Assembly (NCBI GenBank): GCA_948567375.1
Contig: OX419755.1
Span: 54,379,001 to 54,443,000 of the forward strand
Direction: 5' to 3'
DNA from: Lunularia cruciata
Lineage: Eukaryota; Streptophyta; Marchantiopsida; Lunulariales; Lunulariaceae
Length of the DNA: 64,000 bases
The position numbers and the translations under genes are program-made. Shown in pieces: positions 20,496 to 33,300 of this stretch (the first letter of the stretch is position 1; the number at the start of each line of letters is the position of its first letter). A model generated the notes under the pieces. The model had not been told where the DNA came from. It was given only the letters and a program-made list of their open reading frames with translations, and ran no database searches.

Positions 20496-23400
20496 CTTTG
20501 GACATTTGGTCGTTCGTTCCTATGAATTATTTGGACCGGTAGATTTTGCCATGTGAGGAAAATCTAGATAGAAAGAAAACCAAACGAGAAGAGAAATTTC
20601 CTGTGAAAACAGAACGAGAATTGTTCTGGGTGGAAAAGAGGAGACGTAAAAAGACAAAAATTTTAATTTTTAGTTTAATGGCAGAGATCCGAGAGGAAAC
20701 TACATCAAAACGAACACTACATGAAAATAAACGGTAAATTTTGAATCAACATAGAATGCAACGATGCGACTAGAAAGGACGTGTAAAATATCTCGTGGAG
20801 GACTCGCCGGAAGAATGGAAGAGACAAGGAAAAGAGACAGTTGCTATGTTCTCTCGATTATAAATAATCACCGAAAGAGCGATATATTATTTTATATTCA
20901 TAAGAAATCGCAGTTATCTGCATATATTGTTTAATTATTATTCTCTGATATAATCTTTTTATTGTTATGGTGCACGAACTGGTTCTGAAGAACCCTGGGT
21001 TAACACAGTCGCTACTTTGGAACGCCGCCAAGCTTGGCTGGTGTGACGGAGTACGTACCGCCGTGATTCCGACTCGGCGTCGCGGTAACGGAATATGCAT
21101 GGTGGCTGGATCCATGCACGTCACCTGTCACGGAACTCGAGGAAACTATATTTTCTTAATCATCACTAATTATGATAGATAATCTCTCGCCCTTGCCGTT
21201 GTGGGGTCATGCTTTAGAGCACACCCTGCTGAGGTCAGGACGATCTAATCATTCTCCTCGAACGCGAGTTTTTTAATATTAATACATTTATAGAGCCCGA
21301 ATTGCCATACAGTATATCATTTCCCTTCTTGAAAAGCCAGATTGGGAAGAAGATGCCACCAAGGAATTACCCTAAGTACCTCTAGGTATTTTCTAATTCT
21401 GCAATAAAATCTCAGTTCAGGAGGATATTCCTTAGTATGGTGACCTAGTTCACCAGGAGTGCCAGCAGCGTATAATTAATTCATCTCTGTTCTTTTATGA
21501 AACTGTGTACTGGTTACTAGAACATCGGAAACACTGTATTGTGAGAAGAAGCCACATTTATTGCTTCTGTCTAATAGTCGACTTTATATACAGGTGCTCC
21601 AAGAATCCTACACTGTTTGGACTCACTAACGCGGCCTTCTACGAGTGCAATAAATTAAATTTTAACACTTGTGAAGCCGCATATGATCATAGGATGAATC
21701 AGCATACAAACTTCCCTACAGTGATTTTGGGAACTTCAACAACAGATACTTTTACATTTACATAAACTCAAACCTATTAAATCGATCAAAAAAAAATAAA
21801 AAAAACCAGCACTAGGATGGTTCACGGGTTGTTGGCGTAACTTACATTATTCTATACAGTATTTGGTCTTTTGACCACTATAGTAAAATAAGGGTTTTCA
21901 ATTGAGTAACTAATAGAATTGCTGGGGACGTGGTGATTACGATAATAATTAACGATACATCTTGTAGAGACAGCAGGTTTTAAACAGGTTCAAGCAAACA
22001 TTTTATTAGAATTTCGAAAAAGTGGAAAGGAATCATTAACACTGGAATGAGAAAATAAATAAGAAATAGATGGAAACTTTAGATTTTATAAATGACCTTC
22101 TTGACATCTAATAAGTTTTCATGAGACTATCCACAAAGATTTTATTGCATCACCGTGGAATTCATAATTGACCAATTGAACCCCATAATACATCAAATAA
22201 ATCTCTCTTTGGGTTAAAGTGGTCTTCAAGCTTGTCTTGTCTCCAAAATGATACATGCCCAAATCCGGGTTGAGAATAAGACATGTGACCTCTCCCGAGT
22301 GTATATCAAGTTTTTATTTTTATAAATGTGCAAGCAACCTACAGACAATGCATCTCAAATTATTATTCCATGTATGATCTTTTACAATCCACTCATTCAA
22401 GTCCCAAGATAGAGTTTTAGTTTAATGTTGCAATTGATCTTCATAGTCACAATTATATTTATCTACATATATAGTACTCCCAAGGAAGTGGAAAGGAGTA
22501 CAAGACACAAACAAGTGCAAGAGAAAAGAAAAGCATTAGGTCTAATAGTCCAGAGTGGCCAAATAAAAAAGACATACAAAGGCAATCCGAAGGTACCAAA
22601 GGGAAAAAACACTCCAACAACAATCACCCACAATACTAAGGAGAGTGAACTATATGTGGTAGAGCTCCTCCAATAGTATGTTTGGAAAATGGGGAGGGAG
22701 GACCCTAGCCATGTTGGGTGTGTCTAATCCAGTTGCTCATCGGTGAAGACCGAAAGCCTGAGCTTGTCGTAAAGTGGTTGATACGAGCTACCGATAATGG
22801 GATGTGAGCTTGGTTGGAGAGATAGCCAATGCCCCTCTCCACTACAAAGAACCCCACACTACATCCTTGAGGAGACCGTCAAAATGATACATGCCCAAAA
22901 ATCTCAATCACTAGAGGAACAAAGGAATCCAAGGACAGTCATGGTGCGTAGTGGTCCTCCTTGCTCCTAGAGGCAATTGTTGCTTTTGCTTCTCCCACAT
23001 GTAGGCCTGCTCACGCTAATGATTTTGCTCATAGAGGGTTTGCCATCACCACGTCATGCAAGGTGCAACAACCTTCCTTGAAAGTAACAATATCCGCTTG
23101 CACCCGATGGATAGGTGGTCCTGGTAGATTCAACCATTGCTTAATCTAAACCTATGCCAACGTAGCTTGAGAGATCTGAGCAATTGTGTATCATGAACTG
23201 CATCATGGACTTTGGTGGGTTTCTCACCTATTGCGCATTGTAAAAAGTGTATCCCTTGCATGTCATATGGAGAACCATATGTGCATTGGTACGCAATCCC
23301 TATGAGAGTTTGATGTGGGACATCCAACCTCAAATCATAATCATATAATCATATCATAGTGCCATGATAAACTCCTTAGAGTAAATTGGAAGTCACCAAT

Positions 23401-26400
23401 AAAGGATAAATCCTAGAGCCAAGCTTTAGAGCCTTTTTCCCTACAAGATAAAATCCTAGCTCTATCAAGTAGAGGCACATCAATGAGGATGCTCGTAAGT
23501 GTGTAAGTGTACATACACTCATTAAGATCCACTTGAAGCTTCTTATAGTCTAGGGATACAAATTCAATAAACTTAGGGAGTGATGTGTGTGCAAGGCTAG
23601 CAATAAGTTGCAAGCCAATCAAGGATATGCTTGGAAAGCATAAGTGCTTGAATCCATTGTCATGATTAGTTCCAATAGAAAAAGATGTCCATAATTTAGG
23701 AACATGTTTGCTAAACAAGGGACCAGTGGATTCCATGCTTCGATACATGTTGTTGGTGTTGTAGCCTCCTACTTTATAAAGCCACATCCACCTAAGACAA
23801 TGAAGATAGCTATGTGCTACCTACACAACTCATCTGATAGCTATGAGATGAATTGGAGAGAACAAGGGAAATGTGATGGTTGTAGAAGCTATTCCATGAG
23901 AGAAGCATAGAGTCTGACCTTCATGAACCTTTGGTCTTTGGTTTAATCTACTTAGTGATTAGGATAAATGGGTCAAACTAAAATGAGGAAATAGCAATGA
24001 AGTTCATCATTTGAACCCAAAATATCTATAAATTGAGTACACCCTAATCAACATATTCTTTAAAAACTATTACTCCTACCACTGAGCCTATGTGTTGGGC
24101 TATGATATAATTAAAGCTAATGTAAAACTATCAATAAATTTAGTTTCCAAAGGGTAATAACTTTAACCATCAGATTTAATATAGTAGTTTATGACCTTAC
24201 AAGAGATGTTTCATGGATATTGATCAAAGAAGGTTTAGGGGAAAATGTCCAAAGAGTTTGACTACATATTATACACTCCACGCCTATTATCCTTATCACC
24301 TTTAAAAAATGTACTTCTTTCTCAAAAAAAATTTGATTAATAGGAGAAAATCTTGGTCCCAAATTTTGAAACTTAAATGTCTAGATATTATACCATATAT
24401 CCTGATTTTTGGACATAAATACTCCAAATGTACATTTTAGAAATTCATAAAATAAAAATTTTACAATGTATTTTTATAGTTTTTGACTAGATTTATCTTA
24501 TTTCCTTTTATATTGAAATTTTGATACATTTATACATGTATGTACATTATTTTATTTTATTTTGTTCTTGATTTTACACAAATTATTCTGCCAAAATTCT
24601 ACATGTTCTTGCATTTTGTATCCAATATGATATCCTTAATCTAACACAAATTTTAACCAAAACTATAAAGTAGATACCACGCCAACCACTTAATAATTTA
24701 CGAAATAATAATATGAAACTCCTAAAGTCTAGAAATGACTATAAACTTTCCAGTATTAAAAATATATTGAATTCTCTCTTCAAAAAAAACAATTCAATAA
24801 AATAATCTAAATTTCCAACTCCTTGATTGCTAGTATCTTTGGTGAGAATCAATTTGACATCTTAATTGATAAAATGAGGAAAATTGGAAAGGGAGAATAA
24901 AACATATTGAAACATTCAAGTTCAACTTTTATAACAAGATTAGTTATAAATTGTGAATTGAACTTCATACAAATAACAAAAGGACAAATTATGAACAAAC
25001 AAATGGAGAATAAGGCTCCAAAAATAAGCATTTGATGAACTAAATCATGTTCATGTTCAATCAATAACAACAACTCAAACTTCTAAAGATGAAAGACTAT
25101 TGATTTAGCATCATGTTATATGAGGATACTCCTAGGAAGGCTCCTATTTCTTTAAGAAAATATATATTTTGATGTATATTAAAGAGAATAATTTGTATTG
25201 AATAAACAACAAGAAATTAGAACATTGAGAAAGCAAAAGCAAAAGAGTCCAACTAGGAATCAAAGCTTGCCAATCTATTTAAGTGTAGAAGTCAAATTAT
25301 TGATAATCTCCAGAAAAAGGAGTAGTAAATCAACTTCATGTACTGATTTTGAGCAACAAGGAAAGAAAAATATACTAACCTAAAATAATAAATAGATAAT
25401 TTCATCTCTTTACATAAATTAATACTGATACATGAACATATCAAATTTTTTATTCAAATAACCTATATATAAATAGGTCAATATCTCATTGTCTCTAAAC
25501 TTTTTATTTCTTATGTACTTAGATAAAAAAAACTTTTCTTTTAAGTTACTCTATGTTTTTTGTTTTACAACACATGCTTTTAAAACATCTTTATCATTCA
25601 ATATATGCTTCTCATCACTACTATAAAATATTATTGTAAATGATTGATAGTTCTTTATGCATTTTCCTTGCTCTCTCTTGATATTTATTATATCTTTTCA
25701 TGGCTTTTGAGCTCCTTCTATTCACTTTGAATATGAATTATTGGCTTCATTTTGTGGTAAAATAATAATGAGAATATAACTTGAAAATTTGGGATAGATT
25801 AAATTGTAAGAAGTTAATACCTTTAGTATTAATTTCTATTAAAATGAAATAATCACTTTCACATCAATTTATTAATTAATAAATCTATCAAGGAAACTAA
25901 GGTCATTTTTACATTTAGATATACCTTCAAATAGACAAAGTACACAAAGAGTCTAGTCCAAACATTTAAAAAATTAGTTTATCTTTGTTTATGAAAAAAA
26001 TTTATCATGCAACTAGGAAAAAAGGTTCCAAATCTAGTGCATGACATCAAATGAAGTAAACAAACAAATATAACTCTTTCTCATTGATATAGAATTACTC
26101 CTTATATCCTTCTTTATTTGATGCTAAAGATATTGTGTTAATCTAATGTCAACCAAAAAGTGATATGTTGGTAAGTAACAAGTCATTCTCTTGAGGATAC
26201 ATGACAGAATTGGCTATAATTGAAGAGAAGTATCACTATCTTGCAAATTTTTTATTGTTACACATTCAACCTCTTGAGTAGAAACCAATCCCAAAAGAGT
26301 GTAGTATCATCCCATCATTATGACAAATGGAAAACTAAACATCACGTCCAATATAGGTAAATTCCAAGTTAATCTTGAAGGTAATGATTCACTCCACTCC

Positions 26401-27200
26401 AAAGGCCACTTCATCCCAAGTTTGTTAACTCTAGAGGTTGTATGTAACCTTCCCAACATGCACAACTTTGAAGGAGTCTACATATTGATCAAATGTCCTA
26501 CTTTTTGATTTTGTGGTACTTTCACTACTTTGGCTTAGCTATGATCCTTCAATACAATACTTTGGTCTTCAAACCCCAAGGATTACACTCCTCAGGCAAG
26601 TACAAATGTCCCCTTACACTCATGTACCTATGTTCCTACTACAAGATTCCTTACTACTACTTAACAAACATATTCACCAACACTCAAGTTGCAAGTAAAC
26701 AATTGCAAAGGACTTAGATATCCTTTGTTGAGCTTCAATTAAGAAAGGAAAAATTTGCTTTAAATTGGGCTTACACCTTAAATACTTCTCTTGCATGAGA
26801 TAAAAGAGATCTAATAGTAGAAGCATTCCAAAATTTTGCCATCATCTAAATTGTGCAATTTGATTCTAATCCTATCTTATCCTAAGCACATGCAGGCTAA
26901 TTAGGTGGCTTACATGTGTTAAGGAAGGTATCACTTCTTTATCAAAGGTAATTTGAACTTCTATCCCTTTGGAACCTACAACTCTAAAGGTTACATGTTG
27001 AAAGGTCCTTCACGATAGAGATATACAACAACAAAGGCCTTTAGACTACTTCTACCCAATGATCCTGCAACTTAAAAAAACTTCTTTTAGAAAAGTGTCT
27101 TTGGCCCAAACCACTACTTGAAAGAACTACCTTCACCTTTAAAATTCCAAACAAATAACTTTGATCTTCTCCTTGTAATCTGCTATGCATAAGAGGTTGG
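20496..27200. other. Transition into AT-rich repeat DNA, no supported gene
   Basis: Composition is mixed to about 21.3 kb, then AT-rich. The only ORFs are short and featureless (for example 22425-22676, lysine-rich). Segment 22.68-23.35 kb is locally GC-richer and looks like decayed coding or repeat DNA that I cannot assign. No tRNA, rRNA or conserved protein is recognised. Confidence 0.5.
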
Positions 27201-27249
27201 TGTCACAAGCTTTAATGACCTTCCTATTTGTGTATTCTTGAAGCGTAAT

Positions 27250-29250
27250 TGCTAGCTTGTCCATCTTTTTGTCTTCATACCTCCTCCCTCCCGACTTCTA
27301 CAACTGTAGCGTCAATTTTTGTAGTTTGGTCTTCTCCATCTTACCTTGGGCTACTTCCTCCAATATCTCCATGAATTGGTCCCTAAATTCTGCAGGTTGT
27401 TTGAGTATCTTTGCCCACTCTTCCTCCAAATGGTTGTGCAATACCTCCATTTATGTATTCACCTCTTCCATCATTTGGGATCGATCTATTTCACTCTCCT
27501 TGTTTGAGTATATTTGCCCACTCTTCCTCCAAATGGTTGTGCAATGCCTCCATTTATGTTTTCAACTCTTCCATCATTTGGGATTGATCTATTTCACTCT
27601 CCTTGTTTGAGTATCTTTGCACACTCTTCCTCCAAATGGTTTTGCAATGCCTCCATTTATTTATTCACCTCTTCCATTATTTGGGGTTGATATATTGCAC
27701 TCGCCTCCTTTTCCTTCTTCATCTTATCAGCAATCCCTTCAAGTTGGACAATTACTCTATTCATGTATTCAACAAATTCTACATGTAGGGTCATCAAGAG
27801 GATATTGGTTTTCTCTAACTCTCCTTGGATGCTCTACACTTCCTTTTTCTTGTCCATTAGCTATTCTTATATCCCATACTACCTACCTTTTGCCTCAAGC
27901 CAAATTGCTCTCAACTCTCCTTGCAGCTTCCTGATTTCTTATTCCTTTGCCATGTGATTTGCAATAAGTAAAGTAATTTGTGCTTTGCCTCAAATTTTTC
28001 CTACACTAAAATTTTTATCCTCATTGCTTCCTCATTGTAAAAGTTTTTTTATTTTCCCTATCTCCTCCTTTGCCTTGGCCTACTTTTCCTTCATCAAGTT
28101 TGGAGTTCTTGTGCAACCTTTAGACAAGAGAAATGTAGCTGATGATGTCTTTGTAGGGTCTCAGAAGTTAGGCAAGATCTTCTCCACCAACTCCAAGACC
28201 AGGCCCACCAAATGTATGACAAAATTAGATCCTTATGTTATTGGAGCTTTGTGTTCTTGAAATAAGGTGCATTCATGACCATTGGTATTGCTCCCAAAGG
28301 CTCTTCATCTTCATCTTCATCTTTGATGTCTACCCTGATTTCTCTCTAACCTTTGGATGGTATGGTCATTCTTCTTTGTTTTCCTTCTCTCTCTTGGTTT
28401 GGTGCTTGTCTTTGGCCTTCATGCTCAATGGCCCAATTGCTTGATTGTGGTTACTTCCAAGGTTGACTCTTTTTTTACCTGCTTCTCCTTTTGTACCCTT
28501 TGCTCTTCTTTTGATGGGGCAAATTAAGCATCTTCATATTGGTCCACTTCTTTTTTGGACCTGATTATTGACTTCTATAAGGTGAGGGATTTCTCTTGTT
28601 CCTCTTCTTCTTTTTCATCCTCCTCTAAAGATACATCAATGACCTTAGGATTCCTCCTTGGTCTCTTGGTTGGTACTAATGATCTTACAATTGTTGACCT
28701 CTTCTTTTTCACTATGGTTGTTCACTCTATTTTCAAAAATTTCCCTATCTTCTTGTATTCCTCATCTACAAGTTGATACTTACAAATGAGTGCCTTGCCT
28801 TTGGGCTATGAAGTGAAGTGACCCATTGCATGCCAATGGATGGAGAACTTCTTCCTCTTCAACTTGGTAAGGCAATTAAATCCCATGTAGATGTGGATTG
28901 CAAAGAGTGCAAGATATGTTCATTCCACCATACTCCTCTAATTCTTCAAGCAATCTCCTTGTCTACACATCAAACATATGGGTCATTTCAGTGGTTCTCC
29001 CTGCCACATGTATTTGAAGAAGATAGCTTGACAATTATTTAGGTATGTTGTCCTCTTTGGCTTGAATAACGTCACAATTATCCACCATTATCCTTCAAGA
29101 TAGGTCCTTAAATCTATACATCCTCCATCCATTTTTGGCTCTTGGGTCCTCAAAGGAGGCAATGAGTACATTTTCCAACTTTTCATTTGGTCTAGTGTAT
29201 TAGTTGTCAATCGTCATTGCACTAGGTTGTGATTTTTTAGGTCACTGCAT
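27250..29250 (-). pseudogene. Decayed minus-strand coding relic, retroelement gag-like or captured gene
   Basis: On the minus strand several stop-interrupted blocks remain protein-like: near 29.2-28.9 kb (KLENVLIASFEDPRAKNGW, then RRLLEELEEYGGM with a CTLC pair), a Glu/Lys-rich block near 28.6-28.3 kb (EDEKEEEEQEKS), and the coiled-coil-like units at 27.4-27.7 kb. I do not recognise the family. It lies about 1 kb downstream of, and in the same direction as, the TATA/heat-shock-element region at 30.26-30.44 kb. No reverse transcriptase is visible on this unit. Confidence 0.4.
27398..27704. repeat. Three-copy 103-bp tandem repeat
   Basis: The tract ttcctccaaatggtt starts at 27421, 27524 and 27627, exactly 103 bp apart. 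The copies are nearly identical over tgcaatgcctccattta and cttccatcatttggga. Read on the minus strand a unit encodes a charged helical peptide (MEALHNHLEEEW-like), but a 103-bp period shifts frame at each copy. Confidence 0.9.
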
Positions 29251-30259
29251 TCTTCCTATTCTTTTTTTCCCAAGCAAATAAAGTGCCTCACAAGTTCTTT
29301 CACTCCTTCTACTCCCATGCCTTATCTCCTAACTAATAGCAATATTTCTCAATTCCTAGTTTTGAAGCAAGAAAGTGAGGTCCTTGCTTTAGATGATCTC
29401 AATCCCATAATACAATGCACACATATTGATAGCTTGATCACAGAGATAACTTTAGAACTCTCTTTCTCTTCTTGGGTGTAAACACCCTGTTTCCTATCAA
29501 GATAGTAAACATACAAAGACAAAGATGAAGATTGAAGTTCACAGGCAAAGGCTGGATGCCTACAAAGGCAGCAAAGAACTGCATAGGATTTGACGTTCCA
29601 ATTGTTTCTCTAGCTTGCAATTGAAATTCATTATAGAAAGTGAAATTGAGTTAGGATGCACTTAAATTTTTAGTCAAAATCTTTCAATCATTGGTATTAA
29701 TGACTGAGTAGTGGATGAGAGGTCATTCCTCACACATGCAAGAGTTTTAGTGAATACAAATGGTCTTTAGTGGCAATTCTCTATCCCAATGGTAGCACAT
29801 TCAAATTGATATATGTCCTTTAGTTTGTAATGATATCCAGGCTGAGGTCTTTTCACTTGAGCCCTTTGCCTTTGACCACCCTTTGAATTTTTCTAATTAA
29901 GCATTTTCTATTCAAATAGCCTTTTTGCTTTATACTTTTTCACTTCATACGATGATATGTACAAGCACAACTCCAAACAAAACTCATCTTAGAATTTTTA
30001 CTTCCTAAACAACAACAACTTATTCTACTATAATTTTACAAACAAGAGTGAAATTAATAAAATAAAAAAATTTGCAAGAATATGGCACCACAAATATAGA
30101 GATTTAAATCCAATGATAATTTTCTCTTTATAATTCCTTAAATGATGATTGTATGTGTAAAAGACCAAATCCAAGGAGAGAAATAGGAGAATGGAAACTC
30201 ACATTAGGACACTTGAATGAGTGAAAACTCCAAATGCCTAGCATGAGCTTTGGCTTTGG

Positions 30260-30268
30260 TATTTATAG
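30260..30268 (-). promoter_or_regulatory. TATA box, minus strand
   Basis: On the minus strand this reads CTATAAATA followed by CC, a near-ideal plant TATA box. It is placed 20-170 bp downstream (in the minus direction) of the heat-shock-element cluster and upstream of the 27.2-29.3 kb relic. Confidence 0.6.
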
Positions 30269-30288
30269 GTAGCATACAAGGCCCTTAA

Positions 30289-30438
30289 GAAGCTTCTCAA
30301 GAAGCTTCCTTCTAGAAGCCGCCTACTTGGCGCGCAAGCTAAGCTAGTTGGAAGCTTCTGGAAGCTATTTACTTAAGGTGCAAGCTAAGCTAATCGGGAA
30401 GCTTCCCAAGAAGCTTTCTAGATACTTCCGGAATATTC
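30289..30438 (-). promoter_or_regulatory. Cluster of heat-shock elements
   Basis: Heat-shock factors bind alternating nGAAn units. Two perfect three-unit elements are present: GAAGCTTCTGGAA at 30351-30363 and TTCCGGAATATTC at 30426-30438. Around them are GAAGCTTC at 30289-30296 and 30301-30308, TTCTAGAA at 30310-30317, and GAAGCTTC at 30398-30405 followed by GAAGC at 30410. The cluster partly arose by local duplication: gcaagctaagcta occurs twice, about 46 bp apart. In this AT-rich region such density is not expected by chance. Confidence 0.75.
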
Positions 30439-30939
30439 TAGGCTACTTTGTCTTATGTGCTACTTCGTAAGCCCGACTAACTTCGTCGCTAAACTCTATA
30501 TTGTTACAATATGGGTGTGTTCTACACTACTAGTATAATAATTACCCATTAGAACTTCAAATGCAAAGATCTATAGAGCATTTCTAAATAGGAGACAAAA
30601 GTTTCACTCTAGAAAAAGTTATGCAAAAAACAATCCTCTCAACTTCACACCTTTCATTGTAAACATCTAAAGTTATCTCTTCCAAATTTTGTATTTCATT
30701 CTATACATTGTCTCAACCAAAATTGGATTATTTATACAATTCCTTCATTTACATCCAATTTAGCTCATCCAACTTACCTCTTTCCCTTTTGGGAATTCTT
30801 TTCTTTTGGCAATTATTGTGATCACTTTTGGTTCTATTATACATTAATTTTGAAGCTCTTTAGATGGAAATTTCCATAACACCATGGTATTATTAACCAA
30901 CCATTATTAATTTAACATAAAAAAGTGGAAAATATAATC

Positions 30940-31560
30940 TAATATTTTTATATTTAGACTTTTTTTCATTTTGGATTTCATTTTTCTTTCAATATTCTAC
31001 CTATTTATATATCCCAAAACTATTTCATCAAATCTATGGGATAATGATGAAAGAATACAATCAAATATAATTTGATGATTCATGTGGAAAGAAAAAGTAG
31101 CAAGTACAGATTAAAATATTAAATATATCATTTTTTCTAAACTAGTAAAATTCCGTAGAAATGAATTAACATAGAAGAGTTCAATATCAGTGAACATTAA
31201 GTGGTTTACCCAAAAAATTTGTTGAACCTTTATAAATCAAGGTTTTCTTGTTGATCTAGAACTGTTGATGAAATTTTTTAATGGATAAATTTTTATATTC
31301 AGGATTTTCATTCATTTTTTCTATCAGTCTTTACATATTTAGATAGTTGAAAATGTTCATCAAATCTAGGGAGCATCGGTGAAGGAATACAATCAAACAT
31401 AAATTTTGATGGTACTTATGGAAAGAATAAACACTAAGTACAAATTAAAATATTAAACATATGGTTTTTTTACTTGAATTAGCAAAAATAAAATTTAGAA
31501 AATGAATGAACATAGAGAAATTCAATATCAAGTTGCATTTAGTAGTTTACTCTAAAGTTC
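30940..31560. repeat. Two-copy tandem duplication, about 342 bp
   Basis: tcatcaaatct at 31025 recurs at 31367. The similarity extends over gaatacaatcaaa, the gtacaaattaaaatattaaa tract, and aattcaatatcaa. The copies are clearly diverged. No coding potential is seen. Confidence 0.75.
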
Positions 31561-31615
31561 CTATAAATGGTCCCAAAATTCTCCTCAAATTCTAAGAGCT
31601 CCCTCTATATTCCAA

Positions 31616-31650
31616 GACAAAGTTCAAACTCATTTAGTTTGAACTTTGTC
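31616..31650. repeat. Short perfect hairpin
   Basis: The 15-bp arm gacaaagttcaaact is followed by a 5-base loop and its exact reverse complement. It stands alone in AT-rich DNA. Confidence 0.85.
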
Positions 31651-33300
31651 TTTATAAAACGCTCACCCAAGATTTTGAGGGATAATGTTGAATAGAGAAA
31701 GATAACTCCAACCTTCTCTAACAATTTTTAGTGCTTGCACAAAATTCAAAGACTTTTTGATGAACTTTAGAAGCCTTTTCTTGGATTTCAATGATATATT
31801 TACCAAATTTTATCTTATAGACTGAAGTAACTAATTTTACTAAAAAAAATTTGCTAAGGTTAAATTCTCCCAAAAGCACAATACTTCAAAGATTTTACCT
31901 TATGGATTGAAATTTTTTAATGAAAATTTAAGATCACTAGATAAATACAATCAAGAAGTTATAGGATTCCAAATCATTGAAATGCAATACCATTGCTTGG
32001 AAGGTTTCTTTGATGTTAAATAAATCCCCAAGATTTGATTGTCTCTTTCCATATTGATTTTCTTTAGAGATGATGAACCATAAAGATACAAATTATCTTT
32101 AGCTTGTGCCTATTGAACTTGAGTTTTTTAACCCTTTCTTAGCTATTATCTATTTTATTTGATTATGTAAAATCAAGTTTTGATTTAAATCTGGCCTTTA
32201 ATATCATATATTTCTTTTTAGTATAATTTAACCATCTTATATTTCTTCATAATATTTCATGTTTATCAAATTTACGATCCAAGAGAAAACCTACCTTTTC
32301 TCCATTTAAAAATGGTGAAACTAGAATCTAATATCTAAATCTACTTCTTCTATATGTAGAATTATCTCTACATGATTAGAATACATAAATTTTATTATAA
32401 TCTTGCAAAACATAGGATATAAACTACATATGATGAATGTAAAAAGTTGGTTAATTTTAGTTTCCAACTATTAGACTTGGGAGATTGTGTAAATACTCTA
32501 TAAAGTAGAAAAACCAATCCCTTGATTTGAGTTGTATTATAATGAATATTTTAGTTAATTATTAATTTAGAAGAGTGGCATTAAAGTCTATCAAATTCAT
32601 ATAAAAAATTATTATAATTTCAAATTGATAGATTTTTTGGCAACTACAATAATCAAATACCACTTAAACCCTATTAAACTAAGAGGATGGTTAAGTCATT
32701 CAAAATCAAGGTGAAACTCAATCAAACTAAGAGTTGCAATTTGTAGAAACTATAATAGACAAGGATTGATCCTAAGAAAAGATAGAGAGAGAGAGAGCAA
32801 AGTAAGTATGCAAAGAAATAAAACAAGGAGACTAACCTCCATGGGTGAGAATAACAAGCAAACACTAATCTTAGGCTAACCCTCTAACTAATTGTATTCA
32901 TTGTACATAGCTACCCTAACTAAAATATGTATTTGCAATCAATCTACTTGAGGTTGAGGATCTATCAATGCTTCTCTTCAAGATCAACTGAATATATTGT
33001 ACTCATAGACAATGTTTGGATATATCAAACTTATCCCTAAGCATTGCCTTTATGAAGTTATAAGCAACTTGCTCTTATGTGCTAATATATTTGAGGTCAA
33101 TACCTATAATAAGGACCTTTCTCTAACAAAATAATAATAATAATGCATGTCAATGTGTTTTATATGAAATACAAGATTACTAGAAAATTGCTAATATTAT
33201 TTGCATAGATAAAAACAAGATCAGAATACTCTACATCACCATCAGAATCAAAAGTAGACTGGAGCCAAACTGATTTTGAATGTTGCGATTGTAGCTCCAT
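31651..33300. other. AT-rich DNA, nothing recognised
   Basis: No ORF, repeat family or RNA gene can be supported. A short (ga)n tract occurs near 32787. It may include the 3' end of the neighbouring copia element, but no LTR was identified. Confidence 0.4.
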
